Source: Roseiarcus sp963813195
GTDB lineage: Bacteria; Pseudomonadota; Alphaproteobacteria; Rhizobiales; Beijerinckiaceae
Assembly: GCA_963813195.1 (NCBI GenBank)
Contig: CAWEYC010000035.1
Coordinates: forward strand, 1-64,000
Direction: 5' to 3'
Length of the DNA: 64,000 nt
Under the pieces are notes generated by a model. The model did not search any database and was not told the origin of the DNA. It saw only the letters and a list, made by a program, of their open reading frames with translations. Position numbers and translations under genes: made by a program. Of this stretch, positions 46,207-55,746 are shown piece after piece; within the stretch, counting starts at the first letter, position 1; each line of letters starts with the position of its first letter.

Positions 46207-46265
46207 TGCGCTTCGCCCGACAAGTCTTATGTTATCATAGATCGTTTTCGACCCGGATGGGACTA

Positions 46266-46619
46266 ATGAGCGAGACCGCCGAAACTGCCGACGCTACGAC
46301 GCCCCTTTCGATCAGCGCGAGCGCGGCGCGCCGTCTAAATAAGGTGCTGGCTGGGGAGGCCGGCGCTGCGCTGCGCATTTCCGTCAAAGGCGGCGGATGC
46401 TCGGGCTTCCAATACGCATTCGACATCGAAAAAGGGGCCGCTGAGGACGACCTCGTCGTCACGCGCGATGGCGCGAGCGTGCTGGTCGACCCCGTCTCCC
46501 TGGAAATGTTGAAAGGTTCCGAGCTCGACTTCGTCGACGACCTTATGGGTCAGGCCTTCAAGGTCAAGAACCCCAACGCCGTCGCCTCTTGCGGCTGCGG
46601 CGTGAGCTTCTCGGTCTAG
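46266..46619 (+). CDS. erpA: ErpA-like iron-sulfur cluster insertion protein
   Basis: The product is 117 aa, an A-type Fe-S carrier. The three conserved cysteines are in VKGGGCSGF and ASCGCGVSFSV at the C-terminus. These proteins deliver [4Fe-4S] clusters to enzymes of isoprenoid synthesis and others. The alphaproteobacterial pattern of erpA divergent from dgt is kept. A short inverted repeat (TATGTTATCATA, 46228-46239) lies in the shared promoter region and may be a regulator site. Confidence 0.88.
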   Translation: MSETAETADATTPLSISASAARRLNKVLAGEAGAALRISVKGGGCSGFQYAFDIEKGAAEDDLVVTRDGASVLVDPVSLEMLKGSELDFVDDLMGQAFKVKNPNAVASCGCGVSFSV

Positions 46620-46664
46620 GAAGCCCGCCCGACGCATAGGGGACGCCCGGACACGCGCGAGGGA

Positions 46665-46696
46665 CGCCGGGGTCCGGCGGGCGCTAAGTTAGCGCC
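46665..46696. terminator. Double hairpin between convergent erpA and MFS genes
   Basis: A 6-bp GC hairpin (46665-46679) is followed by an almost perfect palindrome of 8-bp arms with one central base (46680-46696). The latter overlaps the MFS stop codon. It could act as a bidirectional terminator; no T-run is present. Confidence 0.4.
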
Positions 46697-47973
46697 GCTA
46701 CGCGCCGGCGCGGGCGGGCCAGCGTCACGATCAATCCTGACGCCACGAGGCAGGCCGCGCCCGCGACATAGAGCGCCGGCAGGTAGCTGGAGAAGTTGGT
46801 GCGCGCGACGCCGGCGCCGTAGGCGGCGCAGGCGGCGCCAATCTGATGGGCGGCGAAAATCCAACCAAAGGTGATGTTGGCGCGTTCCGGACCGAAGGCG
46901 TCGGCCGAGAGACGCACCGTTGGCGGCACCGTCGCGACCCAGTCGAGACCGTAGAACACGCCGAACAGCGAAAGGCTGATGACCGAGAACTCGCTGTAAG
47001 GGAGGTAGATCAGCGACAACCCGCGCAAGCCGTAATAGAAGAAAAGCAGCCAACGGTTATCGTAACGGTCGGAGAGCCAGCCGGAGAAGATGGTTCCGAC
47101 GAAGTCGAACATGCCGATGACGGCCAGGATGCCCGCGGCGCGGATCGGGGCGACGCCATAGTCGCCGCAGAGCGTGATCCAATGGGTCTGGATCAGCCCG
47201 TTGGTGCTGAGGCCGCAAACAAAGAAGGTGGCAGCCAGGGTCCAGAAAACTCGGTTGCCGCTGGCCTCGCGCAACGCGACCAACGGCGAGAGGAGCAACG
47301 AGTTGAGGTTTGCGCCCTGCCCCGGCGCCGCGACGATCGCGCGTTGGCCGAACGGCGCCAGCCCGATGTCCGACGGCCGGTCGCGCATCAACGCGACAAT
47401 GAGAGCGAGCGCCGCCAGCAGCAGCGCAATGACGAGGCCAAGCGCCGCGCGCCAGCCCCATTGTTGCGTGACGCTGGCGAGCAGCGGCAGAAAAACCAAT
47501 TGACCGGTGGCGTTGCTGGCCGTGAGCAGGCCCATGACCAGCCCACGCCGCTCGGCGAACCAGCGCGTCGCTACTGTCGCGCCCAACACCAGCGCCGTCA
47601 TGCCCGTGCCGAGCCCGACGACGATCCCCCAGAACAACAGAAGGTGCCACACTTCGCGCATCGCCATCGTTCCGGCGATGCCAATCGATATCAGCGCCAC
47701 AGCGACGATGACGACGGCGCGAACGCCGAATCGATTGATGAATGCAGCGGCGAAGGGCCCCATCAACCCGAACAGCAGCAATCGTACCGCCAGAGCGACG
47801 GAAATACTGGCGTTCGACCAGCCGAACTCGCGCTGCAGGGGTTCAAGGATCACGCCCGACGCGCCCATGGCGCCCGCGGTGGCGAGCATGATGACGAACG
47901 TGATCGCGACGATGATCCATCCGTAATGGACGCCACGCGCCTCGAGATAGGCGGCCAATCGTGTGGAAATCAT
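46684..47973 (-). CDS. MFS transporter (oxalate/formate antiporter-like)
   Basis: The product is 429 aa with 12 predicted membrane helices (MFS fold). The first helix region reads VHYGWIIVAITFVIML. Conserved loop motifs include WFAERRGLVMGLLTA between helices 4 and 5 and a D-x-x-R-type motif in GWLSDRYDNRWLL. The layout resembles the monocarboxylate/oxalate-formate antiporter branch; the substrate is unknown. ATG 47973 is chosen because it opens the first helix at the right place. It lies 77 bases downstream of a MarR gene on the same strand, so it is likely under its control. Confidence 0.85.
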   Translation of the reverse strand: MISTRLAAYLEARGVHYGWIIVAITFVIMLATAGAMGASGVILEPLQREFGWSNASISVALAVRLLLFGLMGPFAAAFINRFGVRAVVIVAVALISIGIAGTMAMREVWHLLLFWGIVVGLGTGMTALVLGATVATRWFAERRGLVMGLLTASNATGQLVFLPLLASVTQQWGWRAALGLVIALLLAALALIVALMRDRPSDIGLAPFGQRAIVAAPGQGANLNSLLLSPLVALREASGNRVFWTLAATFFVCGLSTNGLIQTHWITLCGDYGVAPIRAAGILAVIGMFDFVGTIFSGWLSDRYDNRWLLFFYYGLRGLSLIYLPYSEFSVISLSLFGVFYGLDWVATVPPTVRLSADAFGPERANITFGWIFAAHQIGAACAAYGAGVARTNFSSYLPALYVAGAACLVASGLIVTLARPRRRVAALT

Positions 47974-48050
47974 GCCCCGCGCCTTTCGTGAATTGAGGCG
48001 CGCTCGATGACGCCTCAAATGTGTATAAACCCGTCTCTGGATACGATTGC

Positions 48051-48449
48051 CTACAGGGCTTCGAGCAGCGCGCTCAAACGCGTCGCCCCGTCCTGTCCGA
48101 GCCTCGTTTCGATCTCCCGCTGGGCTTGGTCCCACAGCGGCGCGCCTTCGCGCAGCGCGGCACGGCCCCGATCGTCGAGCGTCACCGTCGCCTCGCGCTG
48201 GTCGGCGCCGGGCGTCACGCGCGCCAATCCCATCCGCTGCAATACCTTGACGTTCCGGCCGATCGTCGAGCGGTCCAATTCGGCAAGACGCGCAAGCTCG
48301 GACAGCGAAAGCGGTGCGGCGCGCTGGATTTGGCGCAGCAGGCTGAATTGCGCGACATTGACCCCCGCCGGGGTCAAAGCGGCATCGTAGACCGATGTCG
48401 CCTTGCGCGTAGCGGCGCGCAGCGCCGCGCAGTAGCAGATCGAATTCAT
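48051..48449 (-). CDS. MarR-family transcriptional regulator
   Basis: The product is about 132 aa. The winged-helix DNA-binding region is LSELARLAELDRSTIGRNVK with the wing GADQREATVTLDDRGR. Dimerisation helices lie at both ends. MarR proteins usually repress linked transporters and release DNA on binding a phenolic ligand. The MFS gene downstream is the likely target. A palindrome lies just upstream of the start (48452-48469), suggesting autoregulation. A TTG at 48470 is a less likely start. Confidence 0.85.
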   Translation of the reverse strand: MNSICYCAALRAATRKATSVYDAALTPAGVNVAQFSLLRQIQRAAPLSLSELARLAELDRSTIGRNVKVLQRMGLARVTPGADQREATVTLDDRGRAALREGAPLWDQAQREIETRLGQDGATRLSALLEAL

Positions 48450-48451
48450 AA

Positions 48452-48469
48452 TGCGGGTATATCCCCGCA
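48452..48469 (-). promoter_or_regulatory. Inverted repeat upstream of marR/MFS operon, candidate MarR operator
   Basis: The arms TGCGGG and CCCGCA are separated by 6 bases, immediately upstream of the marR start, a typical autoregulatory operator position. Confidence 0.4.
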
Positions 48470-48696
48470 ATTGCGATCTGGCAAGCGGACCCCTCGGCCG
48501 ATCGGTCTCGGCGAAATCGTTCAGCCGCCGCCTGCGACGAGCCCCGCGCCTCCGACAAGGCCTGACAACGCGCTCCGCTCGGCGGCGAGTCGGCGCCCGA
48601 CCCTAGCTTCGCTTAGAACCAGGGTTGGACGCTTCGGATCATGTTCTATTTTGCGGCGCAGGCCGACGACTTCGTAAAGAACAAGGGCGCCGCGCC

Positions 48697-50946
48697 CTAT
48701 CCCTCGAAGCGGTTGTTCTTCGGGAACCCTTTGGGCGGAAGTCGGCCCGACTCGGCTCGGGCGCCGATCCAATCCTGCAGATCGGTCTTACCGATAGTGT
48801 ACGTGCGCCCTGCCGAATCGCGCCAAGTCATGCCGTCGGCGAGCGCGAAGACGCGCGCGTCGGAGAGACCACCGTCCTTGTAGCGCTGCAGCCGGACGCC
48901 CTTGCCGCGCGCCATTTCCGGAATCTGCGAGAGCGGAAAGACCAGCATCTTGCGGTTCTCGCCGATCGTGGCGACATGGTCGCCGGCGGCGGGCGCGGCC
49001 AGACGCGCCTTGGCCGGGGCGTCGACGTTGACGACCGCCCTGCCTTTGCGCGTCGAAGACAGCATTTCGTCCTGCCCGACCACGAAGCCCCGGCCGTCGG
49101 TGGTCGCCAGCAGCATTTTCTCTCCGGGCCCATAGGGCCAGACCGCGACGATGTCGGCGCCTTCGTCGAGATCGGCCATCAGGCGGATCGGCTCGCCCGC
49201 CCCGCGCCCGCCGGGCAGCTTCGCCGCATCGAGCGTGAAGACCTTGCCGTCGCCGGCGAGAACGAGAATCTTCGACGTGGTCTCGGCGAAAAAAGACGTG
49301 CTGAGGGCGTCGTCCCCCTTGAAGGTGGCGCCGGAGAGGTCGGCGACGTGCCCCTTCATCGCGCGAATCCACCCCTTTTGCGAAACGAGGATCGTCACCG
49401 GCTCGCGCTCGATCATCGCCTCGGCGAGATCGACGACGACCTCCGGGGGCGCTTCGAACGTCGTGCGCCGCTTGCCCAGTTTGGTCTCCGGCCCGTATTT
49501 CTTCTTGGTGTCGCGAATTTCGTAGGCAATCGCCTGCCACTGTTTCTTTTCGCTGGCGATCAAAGCCTCGATCGAGGCCTTCTCTTCGGCGAGTTCGCTC
49601 TGTTCCTTGCGCAGCGCCATTTCCTCGAGGCGCCGTAATGCCCGCAGCCGCGTGTCGAGGATGTAATTGGCCTGCGCCTCGGAAAGCGTGAACCGCGCCA
49701 TCAGCGCCGCCTTCGGCTCGTCGTCCTCGCGGACGATGCGGATCACCTCGTCGAGATTGAGAAAGACGATGATCATGCCGGCGACCAATTCGAGCCGGCG
49801 CTCGATCGCGGCCAAGCGGTGGGCGGAGCGTCGCAGCAGAACAGTGCGGCGATGGTCGAGCCACTGCTGGAGGGCTTCGGACAGGCCGACGACGCGCGGC
49901 GTCACGCCATCGACCAGCACGTTGATGTTGACGCCGACGCGGGTCTCCAATTCGCTGAGCTTGAAGAGCTGCTCCATCAGCATTGCGGGCTCGACGGCGC
50001 GGGTGCGCGGCTCGAGCACGATTTGCACGTCCTCGGCCGATTCGTCGCGGACATCGCCCAGCAGATGCGCCTTGCGTTCATTGAGGAGATTGGCGAGCTG
50101 CTCGATCAGCCGCGACTTCTGCACTCCGTAGGGAATTTCGGTGACGACGACGACCCAGCCGCCGCGCCCCGTCTCCTCTTTCATCCAACGCGCGCGCAGG
50201 CGGAACGAACCGCGCCCGGTGCGATAGGTCTCGGCGATTGCGGCGCGGTCATCGACGACAATGCCGCCGGTCGGGAAATCCGGCCCCGGCGCGAAGGTCA
50301 GCAGGGCCTGCGTTTCCGCCTTGGGATGGGCGATGAGATAAAGAGCTGCGTCGCAGAGCTCGGCGACATTGTGGGGCGGGATCGAAGTCGCCATGCCGAC
50401 GGCGATGCCCTGCGCGCCATTGGCGAGCAGGTTTGGAATCGCCGCGGGGAGGACGATCGGCTCCTTCGTGTCGCCGGAGTAATTGTCCCGCCAGTCGACC
50501 GCTTCCTCGTCGACGCCTTCCAGCAGGAGGCGCGCCACGTCGGTCATGCGCGCTTCGGTGTAGCGATATGCGGCGGCGTTATCGCCGTCGATGTTGCCGA
50601 AATTGCCCTGGCCCTCGATGAGCGGATAGCGCGAGGAGAAATCCTGCGCGAGGCGCACCAGAGCTTCGTAGATCGCCTGGTCGCCGTGGGGATGGAACGA
50701 ACCCATGACGTCGCCGACGATCTTGGCGCACTTCTTGAACGCCGTGCCCGGATCGAGCTTGAGGATATGCATGCCGTACAGGATGCGCCGATGCACGGGC
50801 TTGAGCCCGTCCCGCGCGTCGGGCAGCGCCCGGCCCATGATGGTCGAGAGCGCGTAGGCGAGGTAACGCTCCTCGAGCGCCTCGCGCAAGGGAACGTCGA
50901 TCGGCGCCGAGGGCGCCTGAGGAGGGGGCGGTGCGGCTTTGGCCAT
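48697..50946 (-). CDS. parC: DNA topoisomerase IV subunit A
   Basis: The product is 749 aa. It decatenates daughter chromosomes with ParE, which is not in this window. The catalytic Tyr is in NAAAYRYTEARMT. The quinolone-determining region reads GSFHPHGDQAIYEALVRLAQ. The C-terminal half is the beta-pinwheel domain with repeats such as GWIRAMKGH and GRGFVVGQDE. The gene appears intact. An N-terminal Pro/Ala-rich stretch precedes the domain. Confidence 0.93.
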   Translation of the reverse strand: MAKAAPPPPQAPSAPIDVPLREALEERYLAYALSTIMGRALPDARDGLKPVHRRILYGMHILKLDPGTAFKKCAKIVGDVMGSFHPHGDQAIYEALVRLAQDFSSRYPLIEGQGNFGNIDGDNAAAYRYTEARMTDVARLLLEGVDEEAVDWRDNYSGDTKEPIVLPAAIPNLLANGAQGIAVGMATSIPPHNVAELCDAALYLIAHPKAETQALLTFAPGPDFPTGGIVVDDRAAIAETYRTGRGSFRLRARWMKEETGRGGWVVVVTEIPYGVQKSRLIEQLANLLNERKAHLLGDVRDESAEDVQIVLEPRTRAVEPAMLMEQLFKLSELETRVGVNINVLVDGVTPRVVGLSEALQQWLDHRRTVLLRRSAHRLAAIERRLELVAGMIIVFLNLDEVIRIVREDDEPKAALMARFTLSEAQANYILDTRLRALRRLEEMALRKEQSELAEEKASIEALIASEKKQWQAIAYEIRDTKKKYGPETKLGKRRTTFEAPPEVVVDLAEAMIEREPVTILVSQKGWIRAMKGHVADLSGATFKGDDALSTSFFAETTSKILVLAGDGKVFTLDAAKLPGGRGAGEPIRLMADLDEGADIVAVWPYGPGEKMLLATTDGRGFVVGQDEMLSSTRKGRAVVNVDAPAKARLAAPAAGDHVATIGENRKMLVFPLSQIPEMARGKGVRLQRYKDGGLSDARVFALADGMTWRDSAGRTYTIGKTDLQDWIGARAESGRLPPKGFPKNNRFEG

Positions 50947-51038
50947 GGCCGCAGGGGTTAGCGGCTCCCATGAGTCGCGGCAAGAGCAGCGTGGAGCGCG
51001 ACTGGGAGAGCCCGCTCCGATCCGTCGGCCGGGACGAC

Positions 51039-51818
51039 CTACGCCCTCTCCCGGGCCGCCTCGGCATGGCCCCCGGCCCGCTGCGGCAGGGTGAGGACGA
51101 GGGCGACGATGATCGCGCCGAGAAGGGCCGAGGCGTAAAGGCGGCTGAAGTCAAGCCCGCCGAGCTTATGCGGCTTGTCGAGGAGATCGCCCAGCGTCGC
51201 GCCGAGGGGCCGGGTGAGGACGAACGCCGCCCAGAACAGCGTCGTCTTGGAAACCCTGGTGAAATAATGCGCGGCGGCGATGAGCGCCAGCGCTCCCGCA
51301 AACACGAATGCGCCGCCCTCGTAGCCGAGTCCGTTCGAGTCGGCCATCCAGTCGCCGAGCGCCGTGCCAAGCGTTTGGGAGAAAAGGATCGCCACCCAAT
51401 AGAAGATCTCGACCTTCGGCGTCTTCACCGTTTCCACGGCGATGGAGCCCGCGGACCAGCGCCATGCGCCCAGTGACAGGATCAGGCCTGCGACCAGGAT
51501 CGAGGTTCCCCCGAGATAGCCGACGCCCAGCGAACGGTCGACAAAGTCCGCGGTCGTCGTCCCGAGCGTCGTGGTGGCGACGATGGTGATCCAGTAGACC
51601 GAGGGAAGAAAGGCTCTGGATTGAATCTGGGCGACCACGGCGACAGCGAAGATGGCGAGAAAAATTGCGCTGCCTACCGCGTATCCCAGACCCATCGACA
51701 TGGTCACGGCGTCGCCGCCCGTTTCTCCCAATGTCGTCGCGAGAATCTTGACGATCCAGAACCCCAGCGTAACCTGCGGAACTTTGCTCAGCGCGACGAA
51801 AGCAGCGTCGTTCTGCAT
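51039..51818 (-). CDS. DUF347 membrane protein with four repeats
   Basis: The product is 259 aa with about 7-8 hydrophobic segments. Four DUF347 repeats share the pattern hydrophobic segment, then T-x-G-x-[TA]-x-[GA]-D: TTLGETGGDAVTM, TTLGTTTADFVD, QTLGTALGDWMAD and RPLGATLGDLLD, near residues 30, 88, 147 and 208. It is annotated in databases as a predicted membrane-anchored protein of unknown function; some members are linked to metal or stress responses, but no function is assigned here. It lies 92 bases upstream of parC on the same strand. Confidence 0.8.
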   Translation of the reverse strand: MQNDAAFVALSKVPQVTLGFWIVKILATTLGETGGDAVTMSMGLGYAVGSAIFLAIFAVAVVAQIQSRAFLPSVYWITIVATTTLGTTTADFVDRSLGVGYLGGTSILVAGLILSLGAWRWSAGSIAVETVKTPKVEIFYWVAILFSQTLGTALGDWMADSNGLGYEGGAFVFAGALALIAAAHYFTRVSKTTLFWAAFVLTRPLGATLGDLLDKPHKLGGLDFSRLYASALLGAIIVALVLTLPQRAGGHAEAARERA

Positions 51819-51963
51819 CGGGCCTCCAAATCAGTTGTGGGGTTTTTGGCGAGGGCGCAGCGTGCCGTCGCGAGGCCTCGAAGTTACGCCGATCCGCCCG
51901 ATGATGGTATTTACGGAATTGTAATGTTCGCGCCTCGGTTCAGCCCGTTTCGCGGCTCCGCAG

Positions 51964-52320
51964 TCACGGCTTGCCGCGTGGACCGTGGCAGAGCACGATC
52001 GGCTCCGACATCGCGCGGACAAAACCGGCGCCTTCGTAGACCTCGAAGTTCGTAGCTCCGGGCGGCAACAGGAATGAGCCTTCGACAACCTGGGTTTGGT
52101 TTGCGGGGGTCGCGAGCGCCCAGCTGAAAGTGCAAAGTTGCGCCGGCGCCGTCGGATCGAGGTGGCTGCATAGCAGCTGGGCGCCACCCAAAAGGGCCGC
52201 GCCGGCGCAACTGACGACGGCCTTGGCAAGCGCCGGGCCTGCCGTCGCGATCGGCAGCACGAGTCCGGCGCACGTTGCTACACATTGGTTAAACCGTCTA
52301 TTTCCAGTCACTTGTGGCAC
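51964..52320 (-). CDS. Secreted protein, unknown function
   Basis: The product is 118 aa from GTG 52320. That start is chosen because AAGGTG lies 7 bases upstream and it yields a standard signal peptide (cleavage after AGPALA). The mature part contains several cysteines (VVSCAGAALLGGAQLLC, QLCTFSW, PIVLCHGP). A longer frame from 52419 has a poor ribosome site and a long basic leader. I do not recognise the family. It is divergent from the EmrAB-type operon, with the palindromic operator in between. Confidence 0.55.
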   Translation of the reverse strand: MPQVTGNRRFNQCVATCAGLVLPIATAGPALAKAVVSCAGAALLGGAQLLCSHLDPTAPAQLCTFSWALATPANQTQVVEGSFLLPPGATNFEVYEGAGFVRAMSEPIVLCHGPRGKP

Positions 52321-52439
52321 TTTCTTGCACCTTAGGCGCCGTGTTCTTTTCGCGACAGCGCGACCATGCCTTCTAATTTCGGTCATGAGTTTGCCGCGGC
52401 GCTTGCGAAACCAGCCCATCCTTGTTATATGGCGACTGA

Positions 52440-52457
52440 TAATAAGCGTGCTTATTA
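52440..52457 (+). promoter_or_regulatory. Palindromic operator of the marR-emrAB-like operon
   Basis: An 18-bp palindrome, TAATAAGC-GT-GCTTATTA, lies 40 bases upstream of the marR start. Its AT-rich symmetric arms and position are typical of a MarR/EmrR binding site, giving negative autoregulation of the efflux operon. Confidence 0.6.
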
Positions 52458-52497
52458 ATGTGTCAATCGGCCGACCGAACGGCGACTATCGATTACA

Positions 52498-52965
52498 ATG
52501 ACGGACCAACATCCGACCCTTGGTTTTCTCTTGCATGAGGTCGCGCGCCTCTTGCGCAAGCGATTCGAACAACGGACCGGGCACTATGGCCTGACCCGTT
52601 CCCAATGGCAGACCGTCAGCTATCTCTCGAAGAGCGAAGGCATTCGCCAGAACTCGCTTGCGGAAATGCTTGAGATCGAGCCGATCACGCTGGTGCGCAT
52701 TCTCGACAGACTCGAGCAGCGCGGCCTGATCGAGCGCCGACAGGACCCTCACGATCGCCGAGCCCGGCTGCTGTATCTCAGAAAGGGCGCCCGCCCGTTG
52801 CTGCTCGCGATGCAGCCGCTCGGAGAAGCAACGCGCGCCGAGGCGCTTGAGGGCGTTTCCACCGAGGATCGCGACCGGCTGACGGCGACGCTCACACTCA
52901 TGAAATCGAATCTGACGGCGGCCTGCAACGCCCCGATCGCCGAGAAGGAGGCGTATTATGGCTGA
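52498..52965 (+). CDS. MarR-family regulator of the efflux operon
   Basis: The product is 155 aa. The winged helix contains RQNSLAEMLEIEPITLVRIL and the wing RRQDPHDRRARLLYL. It heads an operon with an EmrA-like adaptor (8-base overlap) and an EmrB-like pump, so it most likely represses them and is released by a substrate of the pump, as with EmrR. The upstream palindrome fits its operator. Confidence 0.88.
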   Translation: MTDQHPTLGFLLHEVARLLRKRFEQRTGHYGLTRSQWQTVSYLSKSEGIRQNSLAEMLEIEPITLVRILDRLEQRGLIERRQDPHDRRARLLYLRKGARPLLLAMQPLGEATRAEALEGVSTEDRDRLTATLTLMKSNLTAACNAPIAEKEAYYG

Positions 52966-54193
52966 CGGAAACGCAATTCATCGGCGGCCAACGGAGCCGG
53001 ACGCCGTGGCGGCGAGCCCGCCTGCGCCGGCCCGCCTCGACGCCGTGCGCGAATTGAGGAAGCCGGCCACCGAGGCGGAGGCGCCCCACGAACAACCCGC
53101 CCACCCCGCCGCGGCGAAGCCGCAGACCCCGCCGAAGCGCGGCTGGAAGCGGCTCCTCCTGTTCACCCTTCTGCCGGTCGCGCTTGCCGCCGGAGGTTAC
53201 TTCTACGTCACCGGCGGCAAGGTCATGTCGAGCGACAACGCCTATGTCCAGGCCGACATGGTCGGCGTATCCACCGATGTCGCGGGGACGGTCGTCGCGA
53301 TCGAGGTGCACGACAACGAGGTCGTCAAAAAAGGCCAGGTCCTCTACCGCCTTAGACAGGACACGTTCCGGACCGCGCTGGAAGGCGCGAAGGCCCAACT
53401 CGGCACTGTTCATGATCAGGTTCTGACGCTGCAGGCGAGCTACAAGCTGTCGCTTGCCCAAGTCGACCAGGCTCAGGCCGACCTCGTCTTCTATCAAACC
53501 AATTTCAAACGGCAGCAGGATCTCCTGGCGACCGGCGCCGGGACCAAGGCCGCCTTCGACACCGCGCAGCACGACCTTGAAGCCACCGAGCAGAGGATTG
53601 CGGTCGCGAAGGCTCAGGCGGTGACGGCGCTGGCCCAGTTGGGCGGCGACCCGAACCAGACGATCGAGAAGAACCCGTTCTATCTCCTGGCGAAATCGGG
53701 CGTCGACAACGCGGAGCGCGATCTGAACGACACCGTCGTGAGGGCGCCTTTCGACGGCGTCGTCACCAACGTCGCAGCCATCCGGATCGGTTCCTATCTG
53801 CAGGCTTCGCAGCAGGCTTTCAGTCTCGTCTCGACAACCCACGTTTGGATCGAGGCGAGCCCGAAGGAAACGGAATTGACTTACGTGCGGCCGGGCCAGC
53901 CGGCGACGATCACCGTCGACACCTATCCCGGCGTCGAATGGAAGGGCGCCGTCGACAGCATCAGCCCGGCGTCGGGGTCCAGCTTCTCCCTGTTGCCGGC
54001 ACAGAACACGACCGGCAACTGGGTCAAGGTCGTCCAACGCATTCCGATGCGCGTGCGCATCGAAAACATGGACGGCAAACCGCCGCTCCGAGTTGGCATG
54101 AGCGTTACGGTCGACGTCGACACCGGCCACGCACGCGGTGTGCCAGAGTTCGTCACGCAGCTTCTGGGTCGGGACCAGAAGGGCCATGGCTGA
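52958..54193 (+). CDS. EmrA-like membrane fusion protein
   Basis: The product is 411 aa. A cytoplasmic Pro/Ala-rich leader (1-65) precedes one membrane helix (LLLFTLLPVALAAGGYFYV). The HlyD-type periplasmic part then follows: the first lipoyl half (DVAGTVVAIEVHDNEVVKKG), a coiled-coil hairpin, and the second half with APFDGVVTNVAAI. It should connect the EmrB-like pump to an outer-membrane factor. It overlaps the marR gene and the emrB-like gene by 8 bases each, indicating tight co-translation. Confidence 0.9.
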   Translation: MADGNAIHRRPTEPDAVAASPPAPARLDAVRELRKPATEAEAPHEQPAHPAAAKPQTPPKRGWKRLLLFTLLPVALAAGGYFYVTGGKVMSSDNAYVQADMVGVSTDVAGTVVAIEVHDNEVVKKGQVLYRLRQDTFRTALEGAKAQLGTVHDQVLTLQASYKLSLAQVDQAQADLVFYQTNFKRQQDLLATGAGTKAAFDTAQHDLEATEQRIAVAKAQAVTALAQLGGDPNQTIEKNPFYLLAKSGVDNAERDLNDTVVRAPFDGVVTNVAAIRIGSYLQASQQAFSLVSTTHVWIEASPKETELTYVRPGQPATITVDTYPGVEWKGAVDSISPASGSSFSLLPAQNTTGNWVKVVQRIPMRVRIENMDGKPPLRVGMSVTVDVDTGHARGVPEFVTQLLGRDQKGHG

Positions 54194-55733
54194 GTCGGTT
54201 CCCTCGGCCGCCGCGCCCAGGGTCGCCAATCGCGGCCTCATCACCGCTTGCGTGATCCTTGCGGTCATCATGCAGGCGCTCGACACCACCATCGCCAACG
54301 TGGCGCTGCCCTATATCCAGGGCAGCGTCTCGGCGAGCGCCGACCAGATCAACTGGGTGCTGACCTCCTACATCGTCGCCGCGGCGATCATGACGCCGCC
54401 GTCCGGTTTTCTTGCCGCGCGGTTCGGCCGCAAGCGCATTCTGCTGACGGCGATCGCAGGCTTCGTCATCGCCTCGATCCTCTGCGGGCTATCGCAATCG
54501 CTCATCGAGATCGTGGTGTTCCGCTTGATGCAGGGCCTGTTCGGCGCAGCGCTCGTTCCGTTGTCGCAGAGCATCCTTCTCGACATTTACGACATCGAGG
54601 AACGTGGATCCGCGATGGCCCTGTTCGGCGTCTCGGTCATGGTCGGACCGGTGCTGGGCCCGGTGATCGGCGGCTGGCTGACCGACAATATCAGCTGGCG
54701 CTGGGTGTTCTATATCAATGTGCCGATCGGCATCCTAGCCTTCGCCGGGGTCAGCGCGTTCGTCGTCGAAACCAAGAGAGACGCCACCGGCAAGCTCGAC
54801 TGGCTCGGCTTCGCCGCGTTGAGCGTCAGCATCGCCGCCCTACAAATTTTCCTCGATCGCGGCGAGCAGCTCGACTGGTTTTCCTCGGGAGAGGTCGACA
54901 TCGAGGCGATCGTTTGCCTGTCGGCCTTCTACATCTTCCTGGTCCACACATTCACGGCGCAACGCTCCTTCGTGAACCCGCGATTGTTCCTGGATCGTAA
55001 TTTTGCGCTCTGCTTCATCTTCATTTTTATCGTCGGCATGACCTATCTCGCCTCGTTGGCGTTGATGACGCCGTACCTGCAGACGTTGATGGGCTACCCC
55101 GTCATGACCGCCGGACTCGTCATGGGGCCAAGAGGGCTCGGCACGATGCTGTGCATGTTCGTCGTCGGCCGCCTGATCGGACGCGTCGACACGCGATGGC
55201 TGTTGACGATCGGTTTTGCGCTGACCGCCGGGTCGATGTCCCTGATGTCGGGCTGGACGCCCGACGTCTCGCAATGGACCATCGTCTCCGTCGGTTTCGT
55301 CCAGGGCATGGGCCTCGGCTTCATGTTCGTGCCCCTGACCACGACCGCGTTCTCGACGCTGCCAGCGGCAATGCGCGGCGAGGGAACGGGCCTCTACAAT
55401 CTGTCACGCAACATCGGGTCGAGCGTCGGCATTTCCGTGATGGGATCGCTGATCACGCAAAACACGCAGATCAACCACGCCGACATCGCGGCGTACGTCA
55501 CCCCCTTCAACCATGCATTCAACGCGCCCGTCGTGATGCACGCGCTCAATCCACTCACCGCCGCAGGTCGCGCTGCGCTGGACAGCATAATCACCCTGCA
55601 GGCGGTCATCATCGCCTATATCGATGATTTCAAGCTGCTGATGCTTCTGTCGATTGGAGCGTTGCCTCTCGTGCTGCTCCTCGAGAAGCCCGCGACGCCC
55701 GCGGCCGTGGATCATACCGCGGTGATGGAGTAG
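54186..55733 (+). CDS. EmrB-like DHA2-family multidrug MFS pump
   Basis: The product is 515 aa with 14 hydrophobic segments, the DHA2 arrangement. Signature motifs are LDTTIANVALPYIQG (motif D1-like in helix 1), RFGRKR in the loop between helices 2 and 3, and GPVLGPVIGGW (motif C, typical of drug/proton antiporters). Together with the adaptor it should export hydrophobic toxic compounds. The start overlaps the adaptor gene by 8 bases. It ends 13 bases from the convergent soxD gene. Confidence 0.9.
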   Translation: MAESVPSAAAPRVANRGLITACVILAVIMQALDTTIANVALPYIQGSVSASADQINWVLTSYIVAAAIMTPPSGFLAARFGRKRILLTAIAGFVIASILCGLSQSLIEIVVFRLMQGLFGAALVPLSQSILLDIYDIEERGSAMALFGVSVMVGPVLGPVIGGWLTDNISWRWVFYINVPIGILAFAGVSAFVVETKRDATGKLDWLGFAALSVSIAALQIFLDRGEQLDWFSSGEVDIEAIVCLSAFYIFLVHTFTAQRSFVNPRLFLDRNFALCFIFIFIVGMTYLASLALMTPYLQTLMGYPVMTAGLVMGPRGLGTMLCMFVVGRLIGRVDTRWLLTIGFALTAGSMSLMSGWTPDVSQWTIVSVGFVQGMGLGFMFVPLTTTAFSTLPAAMRGEGTGLYNLSRNIGSSVGISVMGSLITQNTQINHADIAAYVTPFNHAFNAPVVMHALNPLTAAGRAALDSIITLQAVIIAYIDDFKLLMLLSIGALPLVLLLEKPATPAAVDHTAVME

Positions 55734-55746
55734 CGAGGACGGCGAT

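Noticed and set aside
47973..48558. N-terminal extension of the MFS transporter through the marR region
   Set aside because: The extension is marR read out of frame; the transporter has a proper start and first helix at 47973.
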